A stretch of DNA of 53,475 bases from Terriglobia bacterium (GCA_020073615.1 JAIQEX010000031.1:1-53475); one strand, 5' to 3'. Positions 1-9,263 are shown, counted from the stretch's first letter. Notes: a model not told the origin generated them from the letters alone. Program-made: numbers and translations.

Positions 1-234
1 CCCGACCCCGATCCCCCCGCCCTCTCCCCGCTTCCCTCCGTCCTCCTCCCCGCGCCCGATCCCCTGCCAAATCAATCGCCGCGCCCCCAAATTGGCTTTG
101 TTCCTGACACTCACCCCGATCCCGCCGCCGGTCCCGTTCCCCTCTCCGCCGCCCCCTCCGTAACTCCCGCGCCCGCCCCGTTCTCCAACGCGCCGCTCTT
201 ATTTGACTTGCTCTCCGCCCCTTCGCTATGCTGA
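1..234 (+). CDS. C-terminal end of a proline-rich protein (partial)
   Basis: The first forward frame is open from the window edge to a TGA at 232-234. It encodes about 77 residues rich in Pro, Ala and Ser, with G/C at most third codon positions like the neighbouring genes. No domain is recognisable. It could be the disordered tail of a protein that starts outside the window, or chance openness of very C-rich DNA. It ends just before the lysine riboswitch, so it would belong to the upstream transcript. Confidence 0.35.
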   Translation, partial: PDPDPPALSPLPSVLLPAPDPLPNQSPRPQIGFVPDTHPDPAAGPVPLSAAPSVTPAPAPFSNAPLLFDLLSAPSLC

Positions 235-235
235 A

Positions 236-425
236 TTCGCGGTAGAGGTGCGGCGGCCATCAGTAGCCGGGCTGGAGTTCCGATTGCGCTTCGGAGGCCT
301 GTGTCAAAGGGGCCGGCGGTTTCCGCCGAAACCGGGACGGGAAGCCCAATCCCTTCCGGTTGGCGAGCCGGGCTAATACCCGCTCGCTGTCACCCGCTTC
401 TCCGGCGGGTGGAGCGCTATCGGGG
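236..425 (+). ncRNA. Lysine riboswitch (L box)
   Basis: The leader carries the characteristic L-box blocks in order: GGTAGAGGTGCGG at 241-253, AGTAG near 262, an AAAGGGG block near 306, CGCCGAAACC near 324, a long paired block ending in GCTGTCAC near 386-393, and GGAGCGCTATC at 411-421. GGTAG at 241 can pair with CTATC at 417-421 to close the P1 stem. The aptamer lies directly upstream of a lysine/DAP operon, which is its known context. I see no clear intrinsic terminator between it and the ATG at 489, so control may act on translation of the first gene. Pairing was judged by eye. Confidence 0.92.
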
Positions 426-488
426 ACGAAAACACGCCCGCGGCCCAGGCGCACTTTCCTCCTCTTTGGCTTTCCCCCTAACGACGAT

Positions 489-1508
489 ATGAACGTCTTC
501 GAGCTCACGCGCGCGCTGGTCGATATCGAATCCATCACCAATAACGAGGAGCGCCTCGGCGAATTCCTCTTCGCCACCCTCGCGCCCCTGGCCGCGCGCT
601 TCGACGGCCGCGTCGAGCGCATCCCCGTCGAGCCGCACCGCTCCAACGTCTTCGCCCAGTGGGGCGATCCCCTCGCCGTCACCCTCTCCACCCACATGGA
701 TACCGTCCCGCCCTTCTTCGCCTCCCGCGAGGACGACACGCACATCTGGGGACGCGGCGCCTGCGACACCAAGGGCATCATCGCCGCCATGATCAAGGCC
801 GCCGAAGCCCTCCTCGAAGCGGGCCAGCGTGGCTTCGGCCTGCTCTTCGTCGTGGGCGAGGAGCGCAACAGCGCCGGCGCCTCCCATGCCGCCGCCCACC
901 CCCGCGGCTCGCGCTACATCGTCAATGGCGAGCCCACCGAAAACCGCCTCGCGCTCGGCTCCAAAGGCGCGCTCCGCTATGAGGTCGTGGCCGCCGGCAA
1001 AATGGCCCATTCCGCCTACCCCGAACTGGGCGATTCGGCCATCCACAAACTCATCGACGTCCTCTCCGAGATGCGCCGCCTCCCCCTGCCCGTGGATTCC
1101 CTGCTCGGGCCCAGCACCCTCAACATCGGTACCATCGCCGGAGGCCGCGCCCCCAACATCGTCGCCGATGAGGCCCGCGCCGAAATCATGCTCCGCCTGG
1201 TAGGCGATTCCTCCGCCACCAAAGAGGCCCTCGCCCGCGCCGCCGCCGGACGCGCCGAGCTCCGCGAGGTCATCGAAATCCCCGCGCTCCACCTCAACGC
1301 CGTCGACGGCATCCCGACTACCGTCGTCGCGTACACCACCGACATCCCGGCCTTCTCCGGCCAGTGGGGCGAGCCCTTCCTCATCGGACCCGGCTCCATC
1401 CACGTGGCCCACACCCTCGAAGAGCGTGTCCCCAAAGCGCAGTTGCTCGAGGCCGTCGCAATCTATCAACATATGGTGAGGCTCTTATGCAAACGCGCAT
1501 CGAAGTAG
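489..1508 (+). CDS. dapE: M20-family desuccinylase/deacylase, dapE-like
   Basis: This 339-residue protein is an M20 metallopeptidase-fold amidohydrolase. In the lysine pathway such an enzyme removes succinate from N-succinyl-LL-diaminopimelate. Visible metal and catalytic motifs are H69-x-D71, the ACD93 block, E124-E125, GEP at 147-149, H174 in the lid domain, and a late His in GSIHVAH. It is the first gene after the lysine riboswitch and overlaps asd by 22 bp, which favours DapE over ArgE or LysK. Sequence alone would not separate these. The frame stays open upstream to 360, but that would put the start inside the riboswitch, so the ATG at 489 was chosen. No strong Shine-Dalgarno sequence is visible there. 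Confidence 0.85.
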   Translation: MNVFELTRALVDIESITNNEERLGEFLFATLAPLAARFDGRVERIPVEPHRSNVFAQWGDPLAVTLSTHMDTVPPFFASREDDTHIWGRGACDTKGIIAAMIKAAEALLEAGQRGFGLLFVVGEERNSAGASHAAAHPRGSRYIVNGEPTENRLALGSKGALRYEVVAAGKMAHSAYPELGDSAIHKLIDVLSEMRRLPLPVDSLLGPSTLNIGTIAGGRAPNIVADEARAEIMLRLVGDSSATKEALARAAAGRAELREVIEIPALHLNAVDGIPTTVVAYTTDIPAFSGQWGEPFLIGPGSIHVAHTLEERVPKAQLLEAVAIYQHMVRLLCKRASK

Positions 1509-2536
1509 GTATCCTCGGCGCCACCGGCATGGTGGGCCAGCATTTCGTCCGCTTCCTGGAAGATCACCCCTGGTTCGATCTCAAGTGGCTCGGCGCCAGC
1601 GACCGCTCCACCGGCAAGAAATACCGGGACGCCATGACCTGGCACCTCTCCGGCACCGCCCCCGATTCCGCCGCCTCGCTCGCCGTCGAAGAGTGCACCC
1701 CCGGCAACGCGCCGCACCTGCTCTTCTCCGCCATGGATGCCTCTGTCGCCACCGAAATCGAGCGCGCCTTCGCCCAGGCCGGACACATCGTGGTCTCCAA
1801 CTCCCGCAACCATCGCATGGAGCGCGATGTCCCCCTGCTCGTCCCCGAGATCAATCCCACCCACCTCAGGCTCGTGCCCGCCCAGCAGCGCGCCCGCGGC
1901 TGGAAGGGACAGATCGTCACCAATCCCAACTGCTCCACCATCGTGCTCACCATGGCGCTCGGCCCGCTGAAACCGTTCGGCATCGCCAAGGTGGTCGCCA
2001 CCACCATGCAGGCCATCTCCGGCGCCGGCTACCCCGGCGTGGCCTCCATGGATATCGTGGGCAACGTCATCCCCTTCATCGGCGGCGAGGAAGAGAAGAT
2101 GCAGCAGGAGACCCAGAAGATCCTCGGCGAATTCTGCGGCGACCGCATCGAGCCGCTCCCCGCCAAGGTCAGCGCCCACTGCAATCGCGTCGCTGTAGTC
2201 GATGGCCACACCGTCGCGGTGTCGGTCGAGTTCTCCTCCAAACCGTCGGAGGACGACCTCCGCCATGCCTTCGAGAACTTCACCGCCGTCCCCCAGGAGC
2301 GCCGCCTCCCCAGCGCGCCCGTTCACCCCGTCATCTATATGGAGGAGGCCAACCGCCCGCAGCCGCGCAAGGACGCCGCCCGCGAGCGCGGCATGGCCGC
2401 TTGCGTGGGCCGCCTCCGCCCCTGCCCCGCGCTCGATTTCAAGTTCGTCGCCCTGGGTCACAACACCATTCGCGGCGCCGCCGGCGCGGCCGTCCTCAAT
2501 GCCGAGCTGATGCAATCGGAAGGAATGCTGGACTGA
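1487..2536 (+). CDS. asd: Aspartate-semialdehyde dehydrogenase
   Basis: The 349-residue enzyme reduces aspartyl phosphate to aspartate semialdehyde with NADPH, the second step of the aspartate pathway. The N-terminal dinucleotide motif GATGMVG is at residues 11-17. The catalytic cysteine is C149 in NPNCST, followed by SGAGYPG and the AHCNR segment with the acid/base His. HNTIRGAAG lies near the C terminus. Length and motifs fit the archaeal/yeast-like branch of the family. The ATG at 1487 overlaps dapE by 22 bp, and the stop codon overlaps the lysC start (TGATG), so it is translationally coupled on both sides. Confidence 0.93.
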   Translation: MQTRIEVGILGATGMVGQHFVRFLEDHPWFDLKWLGASDRSTGKKYRDAMTWHLSGTAPDSAASLAVEECTPGNAPHLLFSAMDASVATEIERAFAQAGHIVVSNSRNHRMERDVPLLVPEINPTHLRLVPAQQRARGWKGQIVTNPNCSTIVLTMALGPLKPFGIAKVVATTMQAISGAGYPGVASMDIVGNVIPFIGGEEEKMQQETQKILGEFCGDRIEPLPAKVSAHCNRVAVVDGHTVAVSVEFSSKPSEDDLRHAFENFTAVPQERRLPSAPVHPVIYMEEANRPQPRKDAARERGMAACVGRLRPCPALDFKFVALGHNTIRGAAGAAVLNAELMQSEGMLD

Positions 2537-3927
2537 TGATCGTCATGAAGTTCGGCGGCACTTCGGTCGAATCCGCCGCCGCCATCGAGCGCGTCGCCCG
2601 CATCGTCCACGCGCGCCAGGAGCGCCGCCCCGTGGTGGTCGTCTCCGCCATGGGCAAGACCACCAACAGGCTGCTCGCCATCGCCCAAACCGCCATCGCC
2701 GGCCGCCGCGAGGACTACCTCACCCAGATCCACGACCTGCGCGATTACCACTCCCGCGAAGCCCGCCCCGTAGTCCCTCTCGCGCAGCGCGCCGAGCTCG
2801 ACCGCACCCTCGACGAGCATTTCCAGGAGCTCACCGAGCTGGCCAAGGGCCTCGCCATTCTCGGCGAATTGACCCCCCGCTCCATCGACGCCATCTCCAG
2901 TTACGGCGAGCGGCTCTCCAGCTACATCGTCACCCTGGCCTTCCGCCACTACGGCATGAGCGCCCAGCGCCTCGACGCGCGCGCCCTCATCGTCACCGGC
3001 GCGCAACATACCCACGCCATCCCCGACTACCCCGAAACTTATGCCCGCCTCGCCGCCGCCGTGCCGCCCGTCGCGCAGCATAGCGTGGCCGTCATGGGCG
3101 GCTTCATCGCCGCCACGCGCGATGGCGTCACCACCACGCTCGGCCGCGGCGGCTCCGATTTCACCGCCTCCATCGTCGGCGCCGGCATCGGCGCCGAGGA
3201 AATCCAGATCTGGACCGACGTCGACGGCATGCTCACCGCCGACCCCACCATCCTCCCCGGCGGCCATCGCGTCAAGACCATCTCCTTCGCCGAGGCCGCC
3301 GAGCTCGCCTACTTCGGCGCTAAAGTGCTCCACCCCGCCACCGTCGTCCCCGCCATGGAGAAGAACATCCCCGTGCTCATTCTCAACTCCCGCCGCCCCG
3401 ACGTCTCCGGCACCCGCATCACCGCCGCCGCCGTCCCCTGTGGCAACGTGGTCAAGTCCATCGCCTGCAAACGCCCCATCACCCTGGTCAATATTCACTC
3501 CACCCGCATGCTCATGGCCCACGGCTTCCTCCGCCAGATCTTCGAGGTCTTCGAGCGCTTCGAAACTCCCGTCGATATGGTGGCCACCTCCGAGGTCAGC
3601 GTCTCCCTCACCATCGACAACACCAGGCACGTGGACTCCATACTCGCCGGCCTGCGCGAGTTCGCCGAGGCCGATGTCGAGCACGACCAGGCCATCGTCT
3701 GCCTGGTGGGCGAGAATATCCGCTACACTCCCGGAGTCGCCCGCCGCGTGTTCATGGCCCTCGACGGCATCAACATCCGCATGATTTCCCAGGGCGCCTC
3801 GCTCCTCAACCTCAGCTTCGTCGTGGCCGGCGCCGATCTTCGCCGCACCGTCGAATCCCTGCACGGCGCCTTCTTCGCCCAGCTCGATCCCAATGTCTTC
3901 GAGCGCTATGAGGCCGTCCATGCCTGA
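2536..3927 (+). CDS. lysC: Aspartate kinase, monofunctional with ACT domains
   Basis: The 463-residue kinase phosphorylates aspartate, the committed step of the pathway. The N-terminal kinase signature MKFGGTSV starts at residue 4. SSYGERLSSY and the GRGGSDFTA nucleotide/aspartate segment follow, and FGAKVLHP lies further on. The C-terminal part is the usual pair of ACT domains for amino-acid feedback, with TSEVSVSLTID in the first and FMALDGINIRMISQGAS in the second. The ATG at 2536 overlaps the asd stop; a second in-frame ATG at 2545 is also possible. Which end product inhibits it cannot be read from sequence, though the riboswitch suggests a lysine-devoted isoenzyme. Confidence 0.94.
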   Translation: MIVMKFGGTSVESAAAIERVARIVHARQERRPVVVVSAMGKTTNRLLAIAQTAIAGRREDYLTQIHDLRDYHSREARPVVPLAQRAELDRTLDEHFQELTELAKGLAILGELTPRSIDAISSYGERLSSYIVTLAFRHYGMSAQRLDARALIVTGAQHTHAIPDYPETYARLAAAVPPVAQHSVAVMGGFIAATRDGVTTTLGRGGSDFTASIVGAGIGAEEIQIWTDVDGMLTADPTILPGGHRVKTISFAEAAELAYFGAKVLHPATVVPAMEKNIPVLILNSRRPDVSGTRITAAAVPCGNVVKSIACKRPITLVNIHSTRMLMAHGFLRQIFEVFERFETPVDMVATSEVSVSLTIDNTRHVDSILAGLREFAEADVEHDQAIVCLVGENIRYTPGVARRVFMALDGINIRMISQGASLLNLSFVVAGADLRRTVESLHGAFFAQLDPNVFERYEAVHA

Positions 3928-4642
3928 CCCGCGCCGCCTCGCCATCGTCGGTTACGGCAAGATGGGCCGCCTCGTCGAGCAGCTCGCCCCCGAGTACGGA
4001 TTCGCCGTCGCGCTCAAGCTCGATGAGTTCAACAACGCCCGCGGCGAGGGCCTCACCGCGGAGAATTTTTGCGGCATCGATGTGGCCATCGAGTTTTCCA
4101 TCCCCGCCGCCGTACTTCCCAACGTCGAGGGCATCGCCGCGTGCGGCGTCAACCTCGTGGTCGGTACCACCGGCTGGGGCGAGCACCTCCCCGCCGTGCG
4201 CCAGGCCGTCGAGCGCCATGGCATCGGCCTGGTGTGGAGCCCCAACTTCTCGGCCGGCGTCAACGCCCTCTTCCACCTCGTCGCCGAAGCCGCCCGCCTG
4301 CTCGCCGCGCACCCCGAATATGGCGCCTGGGCCTGGGAGATCCACCACTCCACCAAGAAAGATGCACCGTCCGGTACACTACTGAAGCTGGTGAACGAGA
4401 TGAAGACAGCCGGATACCCGCGGCCCATCGACGTCGCGTCCAACCGCGCCGGCGCGCACCCCGGCACCCACGAGATCGGTTTCGACTCCGCGTCCGACAC
4501 CATCACCATTCGCCACACCGCGCGCAGCCGCGAAGGCTTCGCCCGCGGCGCCCTGAAAGCCGCACAATGGATAATTGGCAGGAAAGGTTTACACGAGTGG
4601 GGCAGGTCCCCCGGCCCGCCCCCTGGAGGTCCTCATGTTTAA
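3920..4642 (+). CDS. dapB: 4-hydroxy-tetrahydrodipicolinate reductase
   Basis: The 240-residue enzyme reduces the dihydrodipicolinate product to tetrahydrodipicolinate with NAD(P)H. The Rossmann motif GYGKMG is at residues 11-16. The substrate-binding signature EIHHSTKKDAPSGT is in the middle, and GTTGW and SPNFSAGVN are the usual nucleotide-loop and interdomain segments. The chosen ATG at 3920 overlaps lysC by 8 bp and places the Rossmann strand at the N terminus; an ATG at 3908 is possible. The protein is somewhat short for the family (about 250-270), with a Pro/Gly-rich tail. Confidence 0.92.
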   Translation: MPDPRRLAIVGYGKMGRLVEQLAPEYGFAVALKLDEFNNARGEGLTAENFCGIDVAIEFSIPAAVLPNVEGIAACGVNLVVGTTGWGEHLPAVRQAVERHGIGLVWSPNFSAGVNALFHLVAEAARLLAAHPEYGAWAWEIHHSTKKDAPSGTLLKLVNEMKTAGYPRPIDVASNRAGAHPGTHEIGFDSASDTITIRHTARSREGFARGALKAAQWIIGRKGLHEWGRSPGPPPGGPHV

Positions 4643-5531
4643 AGGATGCGGCACCGCGCTGGTAACTCCCTTCCGGCGCGACCTTTCGCTCGACGAAGAA
4701 ACCCTGCGCCGCCTGGTCCGCCGCCAGATCGATGCCGGCATCAATTTCCTGGTCCCCTGCGGCACCACCGGCGAAAGCCCCACCCTCACCCGCGCCGAGC
4801 ACCTGCGCGTGGTCGAAATCGCGCTCCAAGAGGCCCACGGCAAGGTCCGCGTGCTGGCCGGCGCCGGCGGCTACAACACCCACGAGGTGATCGAGCTTGC
4901 CCGCGAGCTGCAGCACATGGGCGTCGACGGCATCCTCTCCGTGACGCCCTATTACAACAAGCCCACGCAGGAGGGACTCTTCCGCCACTACCAGGCCATC
5001 GCCGCCGCCGTCCCGCTGCCCATCGTGGTGTACAGTGTGCAGGGCCGCACCGGCGTCAACGTCGAGCCTGCGACCTTGGCGCGCCTCGCCCAAATCGCCA
5101 ACATCGTCGGCGTCAAAGAGGCTTCCGGCAATATCGGCCAGATGGCCAACGTCCTCCATCAGGTGCCCTCGCATTTCACCGTACTCTCGGGCGATGACGC
5201 CGTCACCATCCCGCTCATGGCGCTCGGCGGGCGCGGCGTCGTCTCCGTGGTCGCCAACCAGATTCCCGCCGAGATGACGCGCCTCGCCCAGGCCTGCCTG
5301 CACGGCGATTTCGCCCTCGCCCGCGAAATCCAGGCCCGCTACCTGCCCCTCATGAACGTCAACTTCATCGAGTCCAATCCCATCCCCGTCAAGGCCGCCA
5401 TGGGCCTCATGGGCCTGCTCGATCCCGTCTACCGCCTCCCCATGTGCCCGCCCGACCCGGCCAGCCTCGCCAAGATCGGGAAGGTGCTCGAAGCCGCCGG
5501 CCTCGTCGGGAGCGTGCGCGTTGCAGGCTGA
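4635..5531 (+). CDS. dapA: 4-hydroxy-tetrahydrodipicolinate synthase
   Basis: The 298-residue TIM-barrel aldolase condenses pyruvate with aspartate semialdehyde. The Schiff-base lysine is K161 in GVKEASGN. The catalytic triad residues T44, T45 and Y133 fall at the usual family positions, and R138 is in QGRTG. The barrel motif [10 protein letters not shown] is present. The segment normally read as VYNVPGRT is VYSVQGRT here, a mild deviation next to Y133. A Shine-Dalgarno sequence TGGAGGT at 4624-4630 precedes the ATG at 4635, and the start overlaps dapB by 8 bp. Confidence 0.95.
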   Translation: MFKGCGTALVTPFRRDLSLDEETLRRLVRRQIDAGINFLVPCGTTGESPTLTRAEHLRVVEIALQEAHGKVRVLAGAGGYNTHEVIELARELQHMGVDGILSVTPYYNKPTQEGLFRHYQAIAAAVPLPIVVYSVQGRTGVNVEPATLARLAQIANIVGVKEASGNIGQMANVLHQVPSHFTVLSGDDAVTIPLMALGGRGVVSVVANQIPAEMTRLAQACLHGDFALAREIQARYLPLMNVNFIESNPIPVKAAMGLMGLLDPVYRLPMCPPDPASLAKIGKVLEAAGLVGSVRVAG

Positions 5532-6357
5532 AATCGAGCGCCTCTTCGACCAGAAGCCCCCCGTCTACACCGAGGAGCACTTCCGCCTCTTCGCCGGATT
5601 CAAAGCCGCCCTCAACGAAGGCCGCGTGCGCGCCGCCGAGCCTTGCCCCGGGACCCCCACCGGTTGGCGCGTCAATGCGTGGGTCAAGAAGGGCATCCTG
5701 CTGGGCTTCCGCATGGGCGGCGTGGTCGATATGTCCATCGACCGCGAACGCCAGCCGTTCTTCGACAAGTCCACTTATCCGGTAAAGTACTTTACCGAGA
5801 AGAGCGGAGTCCGCCTCGTGCCCGGCGGCTCCAGCATCCGCGACGGCTGCTACGTCGGCTCGGGCGTCACTTGCATGCCGCCCATGTTCATCAACGCCGG
5901 CGCCTGGGTGGGCGAGGGCACCATGATCGACTCCCACGCCCTGGTGGGCAGTTGCGCCCAGGTCGGCCGCAACTGCCACATCTCCGCCGCCAGCCAGATC
6001 GGCGGCGTGCTCGAGCCCGTGGGCGCCATGCCCGTGATCGTCGAGGATGAAGTCCTGGTGGGCGGCAACTGCGGAGTCTACGAAGGCACCGTGGTCAAGC
6101 GCCGCGCCGTGCTGGGCACGGGCACCATCCTCAACCGCTCGACCCCGGTCTACGACCTGGTGCGCCGCACCGTCCACCGCGCCACCGGCGGCGAGCCGCT
6201 GGTCATTCCCGAAGAGGCCGTCATCGTGGCCGGCGCGCGCGCCGTCACCAGCGGCCCCGGAAAGGACTGGGGCATCTCGGTCTACACTCCCGTCATCGTG
6301 AAATACCGCGATGCCGCAACCGACGCCAAAATCCAGCTCGAAGATCTTCTCCGATAA
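5521..6357 (+). CDS. dapD: Tetrahydrodipicolinate N-succinyltransferase
   Basis: The 278-residue protein matches the left-handed beta-helix acyltransferase family that succinylates tetrahydrodipicolinate from succinyl-CoA. The hexapeptide-repeat section spans roughly residues 100-205, including [21 protein letters not shown] and [20 protein letters not shown]. The N-terminal helical domain and short C-terminal strand give the usual length of about 275. The start is a TTG at 5521 that overlaps dapA by 11 bp. With the M20 enzyme this fixes the operon as the succinylase branch. The aminotransferase (dapC/argD) and dapF are not in the window. Confidence 0.94.
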   Translation: MQAEIERLFDQKPPVYTEEHFRLFAGFKAALNEGRVRAAEPCPGTPTGWRVNAWVKKGILLGFRMGGVVDMSIDRERQPFFDKSTYPVKYFTEKSGVRLVPGGSSIRDGCYVGSGVTCMPPMFINAGAWVGEGTMIDSHALVGSCAQVGRNCHISAASQIGGVLEPVGAMPVIVEDEVLVGGNCGVYEGTVVKRRAVLGTGTILNRSTPVYDLVRRTVHRATGGEPLVIPEEAVIVAGARAVTSGPGKDWGISVYTPVIVKYRDAATDAKIQLEDLLR

Positions 6358-6731
6358 TGCCCCGCATTCTGCTGGCCGACGACGATCTCACTCAACTCCA
6401 CCTGCAGCAGCAGGTGCTCGAGGCCGCCGGGCACCAGGTCGACGTGGCGCCCACACCATCGCTGACCCTCCGCCACGTGATGCGCTCCGCGCCGGACCTG
6501 GTCATCATGGACCTCCGCTTTCCCGACGGCTCTGCCCTGCCGGACGCCCGCGAGGGCCTGCTGCTCATCCGCCGCATCCGTGAATTGGGCTGCCACGCCC
6601 CCGTGATCGTGCTCTCCGGATGGCCCGACGACCTCCACGGCCAGCCCGAGGAGGGCATGGTGTCGCACGTCATGGTCAAGCCCGTGAAGATGCGCGTCCT
6701 GCTGGCGGCGATCGGCGAACTGGTGGGGTAG
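6357..6731 (+). CDS. Stand-alone response-regulator receiver protein
   Basis: This 124-residue protein is a single CheY-like receiver domain with no output domain. The acidic pocket is D8-D9-D10, the phospho-acceptor is D52 in VIMDLRFPDG, the switch Ser is S87, and the conserved Lys is K108 in VKPVKM. Its ATG shares a base with the dapD stop (TAATG), so it is translationally coupled to the lysine operon. That is an unusual partner for biosynthetic genes. No kinase is adjacent, and its function cannot be assigned. Confidence 0.85.
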   Translation: MPRILLADDDLTQLHLQQQVLEAAGHQVDVAPTPSLTLRHVMRSAPDLVIMDLRFPDGSALPDAREGLLLIRRIRELGCHAPVIVLSGWPDDLHGQPEEGMVSHVMVKPVKMRVLLAAIGELVG

Positions 6732-6761
6732 CCTCCGCCCGGCGCCGGCCAGGCCGGAACC

Positions 6762-8450
6762 CTACTGCTTGCGGATCCAGCTTGCGATCTTCTCCAGCAC
6801 TGCCGGGGAGATGGTCTCCTCGATCTGCTCGTACTCCGGGACCGAGCCCGTGCGGGCCGTCTGGAACAGATGGTTCAGGCCCGGCATTTCGGCGGCTTCA
6901 AAGTGTCTGTTGCCGCCTTCTTCGAGCGCCTTCCGTATGGCCGGCAGGTTCTGCCCGGGCGGCACCTGCGTATCCTTCCCGCCAATAAGAGCCAGCACCG
7001 GACAGGTGACTTTGCGCAACGCCGGCGCGGGATCGTACGTCAGGAAATAGCGGAACCAGGGGGAGGTCAACACCGCGATCTGCGCATCCAGCCGATCCGC
7101 GGCAATCAGCCCGGCCAGTTTCTCGCGCCGTTTCGCGGGGTCTTTCTCATTCTCCAACACGTTGAGGATTTCCCGCTCACCGGCGCCAACCTTCTGCGCG
7201 TCCGCATGGCTCATGCCCGCCGCTTCATTGCCGGCGGCCACCTGCGCCACCAGCACCTCATCGCCGCGCACGCCGGCTCCGGCCAGCATCACGATGAAGG
7301 CGATATCGCGGTTGCGCGCCGCTACCATGGGCGCGATGGTTCCGCCCTCGCTGTGGCCGATGAGGCCGATACGATGCGGGTCCACCTCCGAGCGCGTCTG
7401 GAGATACGCCACGCCGGCTTCAGTGTCAGTGGCGAAGTCGGCGGTGGTGGCGGGGGCGAAGATGCCTCCGGATTTCGCCACGCCGCGATCGTCGGCCCGC
7501 AGCACGGCGATGCCCTGCCGCGTCAGGTAGTCGGCCAGAACCAGGAACGGCTTGTGCCCCTTCAGGCTCTCGTCGCGGTCCTGCGGCCCCGAACCGGTGA
7601 TCAGCAACACCGCGGGAAAAGGTCCTTTGCCCTGCGGGATGGTGAGCGTGGCCGCCAGCCGGATGCCCGCGCGGCCGTTTTCGTAGAACAGCTCCTCCTC
7701 GCGATACGGATACGGCTTCGCCGGGGTCTGCGGGCGCCGTGGCGGGGTTGCCGCCTTCCGTAGCCCGGCCGCATCCACCCGCGCGAGCACCAGCGGCCGC
7801 GGGGTGCCGAACTGCGTAAAGGTGCCCGCTATAGTGGCGCGATCCGGGTCGATCTTGCCTTCGAAGCGCGCGGCCGACGCCTTGAGCTCGATCTTGAGCG
7901 AGGCGCCGTCGCGCGTCACCGAGGTCACCGGCATCCCCTTGGCATCCTGGTCCAGGCTGTCCCACGTGGCCATCAGGCCATCCTCGGTGTTGGTGATGTG
8001 GAATACCAGGCGCAGCGTCTGCACGCCCATATCGAGCGTACCCATCCACGCGCCATCGATGTCGGACGGCTTGGCCGGCTTGTGTTCGGCCGGCCGCGGG
8101 ACCCCGCGTGCCAGGTCCAGCGGCAGCGGCTGGCCCTGCGACCATACGCCCTGGATCGCAGTTCCATCGGCATTGACCTTTCCTTCGTAACTGCCATGGA
8201 CCGCGTCCACGGTGAAGGTCAGTTTCGAATCCTGGAGCACGACGGAGGAGATATTGAATTTGGCGCCCTGGTCGACGCTGTCAAATGTGCCCGTGAGCCT
8301 TCCGTCGCCGCCGTTGGTGAAATGCACCACCAGGCGCAGTTCCGCGCCGCCGGCTTTAATCGTTCCCTGCCAGTCGCCGGCAAGGCTCTGGGCGTGCAAC
8401 GCAAACGCTGCGGCCATGGCCAGAGACGCCGGCATCAGGGTATTTCGCAT
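6762..8450 (-). CDS. Secreted alpha/beta hydrolase with duplicated N-terminal domain
   Basis: The 562-residue protein begins with a Sec signal peptide (hydrophobic stretch to about residue 24). Two similar modules of about 100 residues follow, starting GDWQGTIKAGG and GAWMGTLDMG. Each continues with a LRLVxHxTN strand and an FDS/WDSxDQ motif, so they look like a tandem duplication. The C-terminal half is an alpha/beta hydrolase with the oxyanion segment ITGSGPQDRDE, nucleophile motif GHSEGG, acid-loop region GGKDTQV and a late PGLNHLF histidine. This resembles BAAT/acyl-CoA-thioesterase or dienelactone-hydrolase-like peptidase folds. The substrate is unknown. A GGGAG sequence lies about 9 bases before the ATG. 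Confidence 0.82.
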   Translation of the reverse strand: MRNTLMPASLAMAAAFALHAQSLAGDWQGTIKAGGAELRLVVHFTNGGDGRLTGTFDSVDQGAKFNISSVVLQDSKLTFTVDAVHGSYEGKVNADGTAIQGVWSQGQPLPLDLARGVPRPAEHKPAKPSDIDGAWMGTLDMGVQTLRLVFHITNTEDGLMATWDSLDQDAKGMPVTSVTRDGASLKIELKASAARFEGKIDPDRATIAGTFTQFGTPRPLVLARVDAAGLRKAATPPRRPQTPAKPYPYREEELFYENGRAGIRLAATLTIPQGKGPFPAVLLITGSGPQDRDESLKGHKPFLVLADYLTRQGIAVLRADDRGVAKSGGIFAPATTADFATDTEAGVAYLQTRSEVDPHRIGLIGHSEGGTIAPMVAARNRDIAFIVMLAGAGVRGDEVLVAQVAAGNEAAGMSHADAQKVGAGEREILNVLENEKDPAKRREKLAGLIAADRLDAQIAVLTSPWFRYFLTYDPAPALRKVTCPVLALIGGKDTQVPPGQNLPAIRKALEEGGNRHFEAAEMPGLNHLFQTARTGSVPEYEQIEETISPAVLEKIASWIRKQ

Positions 8451-8515
8451 ATTTCAGATCTCCCGGGCCATTATCGCAGCCCAGAAGGGTTGGGCGGACG
8501 GGGGGGGCAAATCAA

Positions 8516-8543
8516 AGGGCCCCCGAGAACAACTGGGGGCCCT
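8516..8543 (-). terminator. Intrinsic terminator-like hairpin
   Basis: AGGGCCCCC at 8516-8524 pairs perfectly with GGGGGCCCT at 8535-8543 across a 10-base loop. It lies about 90 bases after the stop of the NarL-type regulator (minus strand). On that strand it is followed by CTTTGATTTG, a moderately U-rich tract. It could equally separate this transcript from the hydrolase gene. Confidence 0.6.
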
Positions 8544-8633
8544 GAAGAACAGACTCGAGCAGATGGCGTCGCTCAGCCACTCCATTGCAGCAGGTTTCGC
8601 AACCCGGGAGGGAGTATCTTTCGACCAGTGGTT

Positions 8634-9263
8634 TTAGGCCTCGATCAGGCCCTGGCGGATGGCGTAGCGCACCAACCCGGCGGTTTCGTGGATGGCCAGC
8701 TTTTCCATAATGCGCGCGCGATGCGACTCGCCGGTGCGCACGCTGACGCCGAGCAACTGGGCGACTTCCTTGGTGGTCTTCCCCTCGGCGATCAGTTGCA
8801 GCACCTGCCGCTCCCGCAGCGTGAGCGTATCTTCTTCGGCTTTGTTCTTGTTCTGCATCTCGCGAATCACCGCTCCCGAGATGCCGGGGCTCAAATACAC
8901 ATTTCCCAGGATCACCTCGTGGATGGCCTGCATCAGGTCGCTGGCGGCTTTGGATTTCAGAACGTACCCGACGACGCCGGCGCGGAAGGCGCGCAGCACA
9001 TGCTGCTCTTCGGCATGCATGGTCAGCAGGATGGTGGGGGTGCCCGAATCCTTGCGAATCTCCGCCGCCGCGTCAATGCCGTTCATGATCGGCATGGACA
9101 GATCCATGACGACCACCTGCGGCCGGCAATGGCGCACCAGTTGCACCGCCTGGGCGCCGTTTTCCGCCTCTCCCACTACCGTCAGGTTATGTTTCTCGAG
9201 GAGGATCTTCAGGGCCTCCCGCAGCATCGCGTGATCGTCGACCAGAACCACTCGAACGGCCAT
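8634..9263 (-). CDS. NarL/FixJ-family response regulator
   Basis: The 209-residue regulator has an N-terminal receiver (D9-D10 pocket, phospho-acceptor D54 in VVMDLSMP, T81, K103 in VLKSKAA). Its C-terminal LuxR-type HTH at about residues 143-190 begins LTLRERQVLQLIAEGK. The CAT at 9261-9263 was chosen because AGGAGGG lies about 7 bases upstream. A longer version from 9344 would run through that site and a regulatory repeat. Neighbouring NarX-like proteins on the other strand are the obvious partners, but they lack the phospho-donor histidine. Confidence 0.9.
   Translation of the reverse strand: MAVRVVLVDDHAMLREALKILLEKHNLTVVGEAENGAQAVQLVRHCRPQVVVMDLSMPIMNGIDAAAEIRKDSGTPTILLTMHAEEQHVLRAFRAGVVGYVLKSKAASDLMQAIHEVILGNVYLSPGISGAVIREMQNKNKAEEDTLTLRERQVLQLIAEGKTTKEVAQLLGVSVRTGESHRARIMEKLAIHETAGLVRYAIRQGLIEA

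Noticed and set aside
360-488. Longer N terminus for the dapE-like gene
   Set aside because: The upstream extension lies inside the lysine riboswitch and reads as low-complexity sequence; the M20 domain starts at the ATG at 489.
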